From Bifidobacteriaceae bacterium (GTDB taxonomy: Bacteria > Actinomycetota > Actinomycetes > Actinomycetales > WQXJ01), in NCBI GenBank assembly GCA_031272565.1, contig JAISTN010000308.1:1-7847 (forward strand): a stretch of 7,847 nt of DNA. The letters are read 5' to 3'. Of this stretch, positions 1-6,861 are shown piece by piece. The notes beneath the pieces are model-generated. The model did not search any database. It saw only the letters and a list, made by a program, of their open reading frames with translations, and was not told the origin of the DNA. The position numbers and the translations under genes were made by a program. Positions within the stretch are counted from its first letter, which is position 1. The number at the start of each line of letters is the position of its first letter.

Positions 1-245
1 GGCTGAAACACCACCGTGGCGGCCGGGTCATCCGCCTCGCTCGGCCCAGCAGCAGGCTCGGGCTCCGCCGCGGCAGCATCAGGCCCAGCCTCCACCACTA
101 CCGGCTCAGCCTCCGCCGCCGGCTCGGCCGCCGGCTCCTCGCCCCGCAGGCGCGCCGCCACCTTTTCCCAAGTGGGCAGCGCTGGGCGCGCGCCAACGGT
201 GTCCCCTTGCGGGGCCACGCCATTGGGCTCTTGGTCGTTTGACAA
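1..245 (-). CDS. N-terminal part of an Ala/Pro/Glu-rich protein of unknown function (runs off the left edge)
   Basis: About 81 codons are visible and the frame is open to the window edge, so only the N-terminus is seen. The start is TTG at 245-243. It is supported by an excellent ribosome site (AGAAGGAG, plus-strand 252-259) six bases upstream. The protein opens with a short polar stretch, then a mixed helix-like block with the motif PTWEKVAARLRGE (residues 24-36). A low-complexity acidic region of Ala, Pro, Glu and Val follows, and then a TVVF segment at the edge. No signal peptide or membrane segment is visible. It begins 40 bp after the stop of the small membrane protein gene and is probably on the typA transcript. 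I do not recognise the family. The acidic low-complexity N-terminus suggests a flexible extension ahead of a folded or membrane domain outside the window. The reading frame is well supported; the function is not. Confidence 0.7.
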   Translation of the reverse strand, partial: MSNDQEPNGVAPQGDTVGARPALPTWEKVAARLRGEEPAAEPAAEAEPVVVEAGPDAAAAEPEPAAGPSEADDPAATVVFQ

Positions 246-251
246 GGCCGG

Positions 252-259
252 CTCCTTCT
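252..259 (-). promoter_or_regulatory. Ribosome binding site that fixes a TTG start
   Basis: On the minus strand this reads AGAAGGAG and lies six bases before the TTG codon at 245-243. It decides the start of the Ala/Pro/Glu-rich gene, which has no ATG or GTG start in a comparable position. Confidence 0.7.
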
Positions 260-285
260 GGACTCAGGGCAAACCAAAGTTGATT

Positions 286-690
286 CTACGTTGTCTTGCT
301 TTGAGAAGACTGCTTCCGCCGTATGAAAGCCGGCACCAAAGCCGCCACCGGCGCCAGGATTAGCCAGGCGTAGCCCCACTTGTCACCCTGGATCACCACG
401 TCACCCCCCGGGCCCAACTGCGCCAACGCCTGTGTGACCAAGAAGACACCAGCCACCGCCCCCAACAGGCCGACGTAACCCCGCCACGCGCGGGCGCAGG
501 TGGACCAACCCGCCACCACCAAGCTGGCCAACACCAAACCCACCGGCCAGCGGCCCAGCGAACCAACCTGGACCAGGGCGTGATGCCACACCGTGCCCAG
601 CCCCGCCAGCAGCGCGCCCACCAGCCCCGAGACCACGCCGCCCACCACGGCCTGCGTCGTCTCCGAGTGTTGACCCGCCTGGCTCGCCAA
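286..690 (-). CDS. Small four-helix integral membrane protein downstream of typA (possibly DUF6113-like)
   Basis: This is a 134-residue protein with TTG as start codon (690-688). GGAGGGA (plus-strand 698-704) sits seven bases upstream as ribosome site. Four hydrophobic segments can be seen at about residues 13-35, 44-62, 68-92 and 103-124. A basic C-terminal tail (R-R-K at about 124-126) suggests that end lies in the cytoplasm. The start is only 15 bp after the typA stop, so the two genes are very likely co-transcribed. Actinobacterial genomes often carry a small membrane protein of this kind (the DUF6113 type) near typA and the mycothiol gene mshB. I base that assignment on size, topology and position, not on a diagnostic motif, so it is tentative. 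No catalytic residues are evident and the molecular role is unknown. Confidence 0.75.
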   Translation of the reverse strand: MASQAGQHSETTQAVVGGVVSGLVGALLAGLGTVWHHALVQVGSLGRWPVGLVLASLVVAGWSTCARAWRGYVGLLGAVAGVFLVTQALAQLGPGGDVVIQGDKWGYAWLILAPVAALVPAFIRRKQSSQSKTT

Positions 691-705
691 GTCTCAGTCC
701 CTCCG

Positions 706-2640
706 CTATTCCTGCAGCCGCTTGGCCCGGCCTCTGGCCTTGGCCCGCTGCTCGGCCGAAAGCTCCACCTTACGGATCCGGACAACACCGGGCGTTACCT
801 CGACACATTCGTCCTGAGCCGCAAACTCCAACGATTCTTCCAGGGTCAGGCGGCGGGGCGGTGTCAGGCGCTCCAGTTCCTCGCCAGTGGAAGACCGCAT
901 GTTGGTCAGCTTCTTTTCCCGCGTGATGTTGACATCCATGTCCTCGTTGCGGGGGTTTTCACCCACCACCATGCCCTCGTAGACCTCTTCGGTGGGGCCA
1001 ATGAAGAACGAGCCCCGCTCCTGCAACGCCATGATGGCGTAGGGCGTGGCCACCCCGGCCCGGTCCGCCACCATCGACCCGGTGGTGCGCAGTTCGATGG
1101 GCCCGGCCCAAGGTTCGTAGCCCTCCGCAATCGAGTTGGCAATGCCGGTGCCGCGGGTCTCGGTCAAGAACTGGGTCCGGAAGGAGATCAGCCCCCGGGC
1201 CGGCACCAGGAACTCCATCCGCACCCAGCCTGAACCGTGGTTCGACATGGTGGCCATGCGGCCCTTGCGGGCGGCCAACAACTGCGTCACCGTGCCCAGG
1301 TACTCCTCCGGCGCGTCCACCGTCAGGCGTTCCAGTGGCTCGTGGAGCACGCCGTCGATGGTCTTGGTCACCACCTGGGGCTTGCCCACTGTCAACTCGA
1401 AGCCCTCCCGGCGCATCTGTTCCACCAGGACCGCCAGGGCCAGTTCACCGCGGCCCTGCACCTCCCACATGTCCGGCCGGTCGGTGGGCAACACGCGGAT
1501 CGAGACGTTGCCCACCAGTTCGCGCTCCAGGCGGTCCTTGACCTGCCGGGCCGTCAGCTTGTGCCCCTTGACCTTGCCGGCCAGTGGCGAGGTGTTGATC
1601 CCCACCGTCATCGAAATGGCCGGGTCGTCCACCGCGATGGGCGGCAAGGGACGCGGGTCGTCCGGGTCGGTCAGCGTGTCGCCAATCATGATGTCGCCGA
1701 TGCCGGCCACGGCCACAATGTCACCAGCTTGGGCCTGGGCGGTAGGCACCCGGTCCAGCGCTTCCGTGGCGAGCAGTTCGGTGATCTTGACGTTCTGCAG
1801 CGAACCGTCCTGGCGCGACCAGGCCACCGTTTGACCCTTGGCCAGGCTGCCGTTGTAGAGCCGCAGCAGGGCCAGCCGGCCCAGGAACGGTGAAGCGTCC
1901 AGGTTGGTGACATGGGCCTGCAAGGGCGCGCCCGGCTCATAGGCCGGTGCCGGGATGGTCTCCACGATGGTGCGGAACAACACCTCCAGGTTGTCCGCCT
2001 GCGGCAACGCGCCATCGGCCGGGGCCGTCAACGAAGCCCGGCCGGCCTTGGCCGCCGCGTACACCACCGGGAAGTCCAGAATGTGGTCCAGGTCCAGATC
2101 CGGGTTGTCCTCCACCAGGTCGCTGGCCAGCGACAACAGCAGGTCGGTGGTTTCCCGCACCACCTCCGCGATGCGGGCGTCAGACCGGTCCACCTTGTTG
2201 ACCACCAGGATGACAGGCAGTTCGGCCGCCAGGGCCTTGCGCAGCACAAAGCGGGTCTGGGGCAGTGGGCCCTCAGAGGCGTCCACCAGCAGCACCACGC
2301 CGTCCACCATGCTGAGGCCGCGTTCCACCTCACCGCCAAAATCGGCGTGGCCAGGCGTGTCCACCACGTTGATGGTGATGCCGTCCGGCGCGCCGGCAGC
2401 CACCGCCGCCTGGCCCTTGTAATGGACCGAGGTGTTCTTGGCCAGGATGGTGATGCCCTTTTCGCGTTCCAGGTCACCTGAATCGAGCGCCCGTTCCGCC
2501 ACGTGGTCGTGCGAGCCAAAGGCACCGGTCTGCCACAACATGGCGTCCACCAAGGTGGTCTTGCCGTGGTCAACGTGGGCCACAATGGCCACGTTGCGCA
2601 AATCGTGGCGGCGCTCTGCGAACTGGGCGCGCTCAGGCAT
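706..2640 (-). CDS. typA: Ribosome-associated translational GTPase TypA/BipA
   Basis: A complete 644-residue TypA (BipA), a translation-factor GTPase that binds the 70S ribosome. In other bacteria it supports ribosome assembly and stress or low-temperature growth. All GTPase motifs are visible: G1 AHVDHGKT (21-28), the switch I threonine in EKGITI (60-65), G3 DTPGH (94-98), G4 NKVD (148-151) and a G5 region around residues 196-198. There the usual Ser of the S-A-K type loop is Ala. Further on come the beta-barrel domain II, domains III and V, and the TypA-specific C-terminal domain (NHGSGW and TRGTG motifs). Length fits the family. A small Ala/Gly-rich insertion follows NTSVHYKGQ, before the DTPGH strand. 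An in-frame TGA lies just upstream, so the ATG at 2640 is the first possible ATG start. It has only a weak ribosome site. The gene heads a probable three-gene transcript. Confidence 0.97.
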   Translation of the reverse strand: MPERAQFAERRHDLRNVAIVAHVDHGKTTLVDAMLWQTGAFGSHDHVAERALDSGDLEREKGITILAKNTSVHYKGQAAVAAGAPDGITINVVDTPGHADFGGEVERGLSMVDGVVLLVDASEGPLPQTRFVLRKALAAELPVILVVNKVDRSDARIAEVVRETTDLLLSLASDLVEDNPDLDLDHILDFPVVYAAAKAGRASLTAPADGALPQADNLEVLFRTIVETIPAPAYEPGAPLQAHVTNLDASPFLGRLALLRLYNGSLAKGQTVAWSRQDGSLQNVKITELLATEALDRVPTAQAQAGDIVAVAGIGDIMIGDTLTDPDDPRPLPPIAVDDPAISMTVGINTSPLAGKVKGHKLTARQVKDRLERELVGNVSIRVLPTDRPDMWEVQGRGELALAVLVEQMRREGFELTVGKPQVVTKTIDGVLHEPLERLTVDAPEEYLGTVTQLLAARKGRMATMSNHGSGWVRMEFLVPARGLISFRTQFLTETRGTGIANSIAEGYEPWAGPIELRTTGSMVADRAGVATPYAIMALQERGSFFIGPTEEVYEGMVVGENPRNEDMDVNITREKKLTNMRSSTGEELERLTPPRRLTLEESLEFAAQDECVEVTPGVVRIRKVELSAEQRAKARGRAKRLQE

Positions 2641-2657
2641 GAAGCAAGCTCGATTCC

Positions 2658-2700
2658 ATCATTGGGGGTCGCCGCCGGACACGTGCGGCCAACCAATGAT
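2658..2700. repeat. Perfect 8-bp inverted repeat in the typA leader
   Basis: ATCATTGG at 2658-2665 is mirrored by CCAATGAT at 2693-2700, separated by 27 bases. The repeat is perfect and unusually AT-rich for this GC-rich DNA. It lies 18 to 60 bases before the typA start codon, between that codon and the serpin hairpin. It could be an operator dyad or the stem of a leader RNA structure. A TATCAT sequence (minus strand, 2701-2696) overlaps its distal arm and could be a -10 element, but I see no convincing -35 partner. Confidence 0.45.
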
Positions 2701-2701
2701 A

Positions 2702-2721
2702 CTGCCCGGCACCGCCGGCAG
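2702..2721 (-). terminator. Hairpin just after the serpin stop, candidate terminator
   Basis: The arms CTGCC and GGCAG (plus strand) flank a GGC/GCC inner stem with one bulged C and a three-base ACC loop. This gives about eight GC-rich pairs. It begins two bases after the TAG of the serpin gene. There is no clear U run after it on the minus strand, as is common in actinobacteria, so efficiency is uncertain. It would separate serpin transcription from typA. Confidence 0.45.
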
Positions 2722-2723
2722 AG

Positions 2724-4133
2724 CTATGACCTAGGGTCGTTGACCACGCCGATGAACAACGGCCGCTCGGTCTCAGTGTCAACGATGGCGTAGACAAAGG
2801 GGCGGTCCAGCGTCACCGTAAACACCTGAGGCATTGAAACAATTTCCTCTATCAACAACGTGACCGCGGCGGCCTCGGTGCCTTCCTCGTCAACCGTGAT
2901 CACGGCCTGGTGGGCGGCGCGGCTGCACCACAGGCGCCCATCGGCTTGGCCCACACCGGTCAAGTTGGCCGTATTCTTGTCGAACAGATCGGTCACGCCC
3001 AGGGCTTGGAAGACTGGTATCAGATCGGCCTGGCCGCTGTCCGCCTGCCACTTGGGCAGGTCCAGGTTGACAATGTAGTCACCTTCCTGCATCGCGCCCA
3101 GCCAGCCCTTGACCTGCGTCCCGTCCCAGGTCACGGAGTCAACGCCGCCGGCCGGCAGCACCAGCAGCAGGCCAAACCGGCCGATGATGTCTCCGCCGCC
3201 GCCGGTGTAGGGCAGCAGGGCCCCTACCGTGCCATCGTCCTGCTGGATGTACCTGACCGGTCCCCTGTCGTCACGGTGCATGGTGGGCACCTGGATGACT
3301 TCGCCGGAAGCCAGCGTGAAGGGGGATTCAGTGGTTTGATCCGCCCAGAAGGGCTGGAACCAGGCCGAGTTGAAGTAGAGCGCATTCACCAGCACCAACC
3401 GGGTCGACGCGTTGAAGTCGTCCTGGGTCACGGCCTGGTCGATTAAGCCGTTGGTTTTGTCCGTCACCCAGGCGTTGATCTCCGGCACGGCCTGATCGCC
3501 CTGCAAGTCCAGGTTATTGACCTCCGCCCGGTAGGCGTCGGTGGCGTCCGCCAAGAAGGCCTGGTCCAGGGTGATGGCTTCATCCGCCCACAGTGAGTTG
3601 GCCAGGTTGAGCACCGGCGGGTCCTGGGTCACCGTGCACTCCGCCGACCAGGGATCGACGGCTTCGCCGGCACCATCCGAGCCCTCCAGTGTGACCTGGC
3701 AGCCTTCGCCGGCCTCCTGGCCGGCGGCGTACTTGGCGTAGTCGGTCATGATCGCGTTGGCCAACTCCTTGGCGCTGGCCGCATCACCGCCCAACGCCTG
3801 GGCCAGTTGGGCGGCCGTTTCGCCCCGGGCGCCATCGGACAACAAGGCGAACGCCAGGTAGATCGACAGCGGCGAATAGACCGGGTTGACGGCGTCCGTT
3901 TCCGCCTCCGCCATCAGCGGGAACAGCCGCTCGCCCAGCCACGCCACCGGGTCAACCCCGTCCAGCAATGGCACGTCCAGGGGAGTGGAGGTCAAACTGG
4001 GGGCCGGGGCCGGCTCGGTGGTTACCGTTGCCGATCCGGCCTGGTCAGTCCCGGCGCCGCTGCCACCGCCGCAGGCCGCCACTGCCCCCACCATCAAGGC
4101 AGCCGTCAACAAACTCGCTAGTTGGCGCTTCAT
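2724..4133 (-). CDS. Lipoprotein serpin (serine protease inhibitor family I4), complete
   Basis: A 469-residue surface lipoprotein of the serpin family, suicide inhibitors of serine or cysteine proteases. The start ATG (4133) follows the ribosome site AAGGGAGA (plus-strand 4139-4146). A signal peptide ends in lipobox VAAC with lipid-bearing Cys21, then a Gly/Ser/Thr/Pro-rich tether runs to about residue 55. The serpin core covers about 60-469. It shows NPVYSPLSI (83-91), NALYFNSAW (250-258), the hinge [10 protein letters not shown] (416-425) and the C-terminal signature [12 protein letters not shown] (443-454). Small residues at P12-P10 and Thr at P14 are those of inhibitory serpins. The reactive loop then reads [10 protein letters not shown]; by position the cleavage site is near Val432-Ser433, but the loop is two residues longer than in alpha-1-antitrypsin, so P1 is uncertain. 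A segment bounded by Cys145 and Cys166 looks like an insertion. The gene is transcribed away from the two-domain lipoprotein. The frame is open upstream to 4271, but that part lacks a start with a ribosome site. Confidence 0.93.
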   Translation of the reverse strand: MKRQLASLLTAALMVGAVAACGGGSGAGTDQAGSATVTTEPAPAPSLTSTPLDVPLLDGVDPVAWLGERLFPLMAEAETDAVNPVYSPLSIYLAFALLSDGARGETAAQLAQALGGDAASAKELANAIMTDYAKYAAGQEAGEGCQVTLEGSDGAGEAVDPWSAECTVTQDPPVLNLANSLWADEAITLDQAFLADATDAYRAEVNNLDLQGDQAVPEINAWVTDKTNGLIDQAVTQDDFNASTRLVLVNALYFNSAWFQPFWADQTTESPFTLASGEVIQVPTMHRDDRGPVRYIQQDDGTVGALLPYTGGGGDIIGRFGLLLVLPAGGVDSVTWDGTQVKGWLGAMQEGDYIVNLDLPKWQADSGQADLIPVFQALGVTDLFDKNTANLTGVGQADGRLWCSRAAHQAVITVDEEGTEAAAVTLLIEEIVSMPQVFTVTLDRPFVYAIVDTETERPLFIGVVNDPRS

Positions 4134-4290
4134 GTCTCTCTCCCTTGCCCATTCCGGCCGCGGCCCACAATCCGGGCCTGTCGCAGAGCCTATGCCTGTC
4201 GAGCCGCCAATCCTTACACCCGCCCCCAGTGTCTTGGCCCCGGCCGGACGCTCGCCAACCAGCGACAACACCCAGCGGCGGCCGCAGGGC

Positions 4291-4317
4291 CTGTAACGTG
4301 GGGGACGTTGCCGGACA
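4291..4317 (+). promoter_or_regulatory. Candidate ECF-sigma promoter of the two-domain lipoprotein gene
   Basis: CTGTAACG (4291-4298) is followed after 11 bases by GCCGGACA (4310-4317). The same two octamers with the same 11-base gap occur on the minus strand in front of the ECF sigma gene (7542 to 7516). A -35 with an AAC core and a -10 about 16 bases downstream is the known architecture of ECF promoters. Transcription would start near 4325, giving a leader of roughly 35 bases before the TTG start at 4359. Which sigma factor reads it is inferred, not shown. Confidence 0.6.
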
Positions 4318-4346
4318 GATTCCCCTTGTCACGGCCGCTTCCAGCC

Positions 4347-4352
4347 AGGAGG
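4347..4352 (+). promoter_or_regulatory. Ribosome binding site that fixes a TTG start
   Basis: AGGAGG, six bases before the TTG at 4359-4361. It decides the lipoprotein start over an open frame extending upstream to 4122. The predicted signal peptide begins right at this codon, which supports the choice. Confidence 0.8.
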
Positions 4353-4358
4353 ATCACC

Positions 4359-5834
4359 TTGCCCAGGCGCCCGCACCGCCAGCCATTGGCCGCCATCGCC
4401 GCCGCCGGCCTGGTGGCAGCTTGGAGCCTGGCGGCCTGCTCCGACGGGCCAGCCGGCTCCGGTGAGTCAGCCACAGCGGCAGCCGACCTGGCTGCCCTGG
4501 AGTTGGGAGCGACATCGGGCACCGGGCCGGCCGCCGCTGACCAAGTCGCCAACGACACCCAAGACTGGCTCACCTACACCATCCCGAACCTGAACCTGAC
4601 CTTCGCCTACCCGCCAGACTGGACCTTGCGGCCGTCCCAGGGCAGCCCCTCGGAGGACTTGGGCAGCTACCTGGCCGCCCAGGTGACAGCGCCGGCCTCC
4701 GGGCAAGGCAGCGCCACCGTCACCTTTGAGCACCGGGCCGGCACAGACTGCGACCCCGACGCCGCCGTCGATCTGCTGCCCAGCCTGGTGGGTTTGGTGC
4801 CGGCCTTGACCACGGCCGATGCCCGCCCGGTCGCCCTCTGGTCGGCACAGGCCGCCCAGGCCGACAGCACCGACACGGCCACCCAGCTATACCTGCTACC
4901 CGGCCCGGTGCCGGCCTCCTACCACGGACCGGACCTGTACCCCGGCCAGGCCGTCGTCACCGAAGGAACGGCCTTCTCCCGCTGGGCCTGCGACCTGGCA
5001 CTGGACCTGAGGCTGGGCGACCTGACCGAGCCCGACGCCCTACGGGTGGAAGGTTCGGCCACATCCCCCGAGCACACCGCCACCGTGGCCGCCATCATGG
5101 CTTCGGTCAAGGCCGCCGGGAGCACCGGTCAGGCCGCCGATGGCGCCACCGAAGGGCCGGACTACCTGCCCACCACCGATGAGGACACCTCCAATTGGCT
5201 GACCTTTGACGACCCCCGCTTCCCGGTCAGCTTCAAGTACCAGCCGGATTGGACCCTGGGCAGCGGGGTCGACCAGGCCACGGCCACCGTGACTGGCGAA
5301 GGCCCGGTCTGCGAGCCAGCCGCGGCCGAGGCGACTGACGACAGCCCGGAGCCCCCGGACGGCGCCGGTCAAGGCGATGAGACGGCCGATGGCGGCCCCC
5401 TGGTTTGCCGGGTCTTTGTCGGTTCACCCACCGGCTCGGTCATCCTGGTGCTGCGCTACTACCCCGTCGACACCGTCAACCCGGCCGCCCTGGCCTGCAG
5501 CGACGACCAGTGGGCGGACAACAAGTGCCTGAACGGCCTCACCCCCAGCCTGGTACGCAACCTTGAAGGCCGCACGGCCTACACCGCCGGGGCCTACCTG
5601 GGGCCGGTCGCAGTGGTGCGCCAAGGGCCGGACGCCTCCGGCTATTACGCCAACGCCCTCTACCTGGCGGTGGCCGACCAAGCCGGCAACTACTCATCGG
5701 TCATCTACACGGCCAGCAATGGCGGGGCTTCCTGGTCATTCGGCGCCACCCGGGCCGATGGCGGCTGGGCGCCCGCCCCGCTGGGCATTGCTCACAACAC
5801 CGCCGTCGAGACCCTGGCCTCCGCCACCTGGTAG
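4359..5834 (+). CDS. Secreted lipoprotein with two tandem related domains, function unknown
   Basis: A 491-residue protein starting at TTG, six bases after AGGAGG. The N-terminus is a lipoprotein signal peptide: basic MPRRPHRQ, a hydrophobic core, and lipobox LAAC with Cys27. An Ala/Gly/Ser-rich linker runs to about residue 64. Two similar domains follow, at about 66-250 and 276-491. Each opens with an equivalent block: D-T-Q-D-W-L-T ... Y-P-P-D-W-T-L (66-90) and D-T-S-N-W-L-T ... Y-Q-P-D-W-T-L (276-300), a shift of exactly 210 residues. A hydrophobic strand followed by Y-P-x-W resembles the opening of PsbP/LpqN-like secreted domains; that likeness is impressionistic. Domain 2 carries an acidic, Pro/Gly-rich insertion (about 320-346) and five cysteines that could form disulfides. 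No catalytic motif is visible. It diverges from the serpin gene and has a promoter motif shared with the ECF sigma gene, which suggests an envelope-stress role. Confidence 0.85.
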   Translation: MPRRPHRQPLAAIAAAGLVAAWSLAACSDGPAGSGESATAAADLAALELGATSGTGPAAADQVANDTQDWLTYTIPNLNLTFAYPPDWTLRPSQGSPSEDLGSYLAAQVTAPASGQGSATVTFEHRAGTDCDPDAAVDLLPSLVGLVPALTTADARPVALWSAQAAQADSTDTATQLYLLPGPVPASYHGPDLYPGQAVVTEGTAFSRWACDLALDLRLGDLTEPDALRVEGSATSPEHTATVAAIMASVKAAGSTGQAADGATEGPDYLPTTDEDTSNWLTFDDPRFPVSFKYQPDWTLGSGVDQATATVTGEGPVCEPAAAEATDDSPEPPDGAGQGDETADGGPLVCRVFVGSPTGSVILVLRYYPVDTVNPAALACSDDQWADNKCLNGLTPSLVRNLEGRTAYTAGAYLGPVAVVRQGPDASGYYANALYLAVADQAGNYSSVIYTASNGGASWSFGATRADGGWAPAPLGIAHNTAVETLASATW

Positions 5835-5994
5835 ATCAGCCCTGATCCACCGATTATCGGCGAAGTGAAGCGCCAGGTGGGTGTGGTGGCAAGATGGCGA
5901 CGCGATGGCAGGCTGGAGGCCTGCTGAGCGCCGCCAACGCCGCCAGCGGGCCCAGATGGGGCTGCTCAGTAGCCGAGAATCGATGGATCCGGGC
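5835..5994. terminator. Convergent intergenic region with several hairpins, likely bidirectional termination
   Basis: No gene is seen here between the converging lipoprotein and anti-sigma-like genes. Local hairpins are GATCAG-CC-CTGATC (5834-5847, starting on the last base of the stop codon), CCGA-TTA-TCGG (5850-5860) and GCAGGC-TGGAG-GCCTGC (5908-5924). A longer-range pair, CCACCTGG (5824-5831) with CCAGGTGG (5873-5880), encloses the first two and the lipoprotein stop codon. U runs are absent, so each terminator call is weak, but the concentration of dyads between two gene ends fits that role. Confidence 0.45.
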
Positions 5995-6861
5995 TCAGTT
6001 TGGCCGGTCCGGGAGCAAGTAGGCGGCCCGGTTGGCCTCGGTGTCTTCGAACCACTCGACCGTGTCCGGCCCGGCATAGAAGCCCTCCGCCCCAGCCAGG
6101 TCGGGGCTGGCGCCCCATTCCAACGCCACCGGCAGACCACTGTCCGGGTCAACCCAAACCTTGGTCAGGCCAACCCCTTCGGCCGGGGCCGGTGCCGTCG
6201 CCAGCCACCGGCCGCCATCGTCCCCCTCAAAGGTGTAGCCGTCCCGGCTGACGCCGGCCTGGGCTACGGCGGTGAACTCGGCCAACTGGGCCAAGAAGCT
6301 GACCCGGCCAGGCTGCGGCCAAACTGAAGTCACGGCGCTGGCCGGCACCGACTGGTCCACCACCCGGTCTGCGTCCCCCAGCACGGTGGTGAGCGACACC
6401 TGGCCGGCCGTGCCGGGCGCCACAGCCACGCTCTGGCTGGGCGTGGTGCTCAGCTCGTAGCAGCCATCGGTCGACCCGGCCCACAGGCTGTCCGGGCGGA
6501 CCGCCGGGTCGTTGGTCACCTGGATGATCAGGCCCTCGAAGGCCGGGGCCGGTTCGGTCCCCAAGCAGGTGATGGCGGTCAGGGCGGCCGATGACGTCGC
6601 GGACGGCACCGCCGGATCCAGCGTCAGGGGCAGCCAGTGCGGCAAGGCCACCGCCAGGGCGGTGGCGGCCGCCCCCGCGGCCAAGACCCCACCGGCCACG
6701 GCCCAGCCGACCCGCCGCCGCTGGCGGCGGGCCGCCCCGGGCCCCCCGGAACCCTCCGCGAACAGGCGCAGCGCCATCGTCGCGTAGATGCGTTCCAGCG
6801 GCACCGGGCCGGCCAGGTCGCCCTGAGCCTGCTTCAGCCGTTCGACCGGATCCATGGTCAT
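5995..6861 (-). CDS. Single-TM protein coupled to the ECF sigma gene, probable anti-sigma or RseB-like regulator
   Basis: A 288-residue protein whose ATG (6861-6859) overlaps the sigma stop codon as ATGA, indicating translational coupling. AAGGAGG (plus-strand 6869-6875) lies seven bases before this ATG and favours it over a second Met two codons on. A cytoplasmic N-terminus of about 50 residues ends in RRQRRR (45-50). One membrane helix follows (about 51-75), then a roughly 210-residue exported domain with two cysteines (99 and 134). The exported part contains DGYTFEGDDGGRWLA and VWVDPDSGLPVALEW (235-249). The latter is the W-x-D-P-x-[ST]-G-L-P type strand seen in LolA/RseB/MucB-like periplasmic domains. 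No H-x3-C-x2-C zinc anti-sigma motif is present. Position and topology suggest control of the sigma factor, with the outer domain sensing an envelope signal. That function is inferred; it could be another ECF-linked protein class. Confidence 0.75.
   Translation of the reverse strand: MTMDPVERLKQAQGDLAGPVPLERIYATMALRLFAEGSGGPGAARRQRRRVGWAVAGGVLAAGAAATALAVALPHWLPLTLDPAVPSATSSAALTAITCLGTEPAPAFEGLIIQVTNDPAVRPDSLWAGSTDGCYELSTTPSQSVAVAPGTAGQVSLTTVLGDADRVVDQSVPASAVTSVWPQPGRVSFLAQLAEFTAVAQAGVSRDGYTFEGDDGGRWLATAPAPAEGVGLTKVWVDPDSGLPVALEWGASPDLAGAEGFYAGPDTVEWFEDTEANRAAYLLPDRPN

Larger units (their letters stand above)
4134..4358. promoter_or_regulatory. Divergent intergenic region between the serpin and the two-domain lipoprotein
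   Basis: This 225-bp non-coding stretch must hold the promoters of both lipoprotein genes. The plus-strand side carries the ECF-like element at 4291-4317 and the lipoprotein ribosome site at 4347-4352. For the serpin I see only its ribosome site (4139-4146). A GTGTAAGG sequence on the minus strand (near 4211-4218) partly resembles the -35 half of the ECF motif but has no correctly spaced -10 partner. No RNA gene or other ORF is supported here. Confidence 0.6.

Noticed and set aside
393..788. Minus-strand open frame overlapping the end of typA and the small membrane protein
   Set aside because: It is Trp/Arg-rich from a shifted frame of the membrane protein, has no ribosome site and overlaps the real genes.
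580..2481. Several long plus-strand open frames opposite typA (580-1233, 1136-1834, 1237-1893, 1912-2481)
   Set aside because: They are antisense to a fully assigned GTPase. Their products are His/Arg/Gln- or Ser/Arg/Pro-rich low-complexity chains with no domain, and they arise from the GC-rich third positions of typA.
4186..4218. Possible third copy of the ECF motif on the minus strand in front of the complete serpin (GTGTAAGG, then CTCGACAGG)
   Set aside because: Only part of the -35 octamer matches, and the GACA lies four bases too close. I do not count it as a member.
4134..4271. A 46-codon N-terminal extension of the serpin
   Set aside because: The ATG at 4133 has its own ribosome site and starts a textbook lipoprotein signal peptide. 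The extension would bury that signal peptide.
4122..4358. A 79-codon upstream extension of the two-domain lipoprotein
   Set aside because: It would overlap the serpin start and contain the promoter motif. The TTG at 4359 has AGGAGG six bases upstream and begins the signal peptide.
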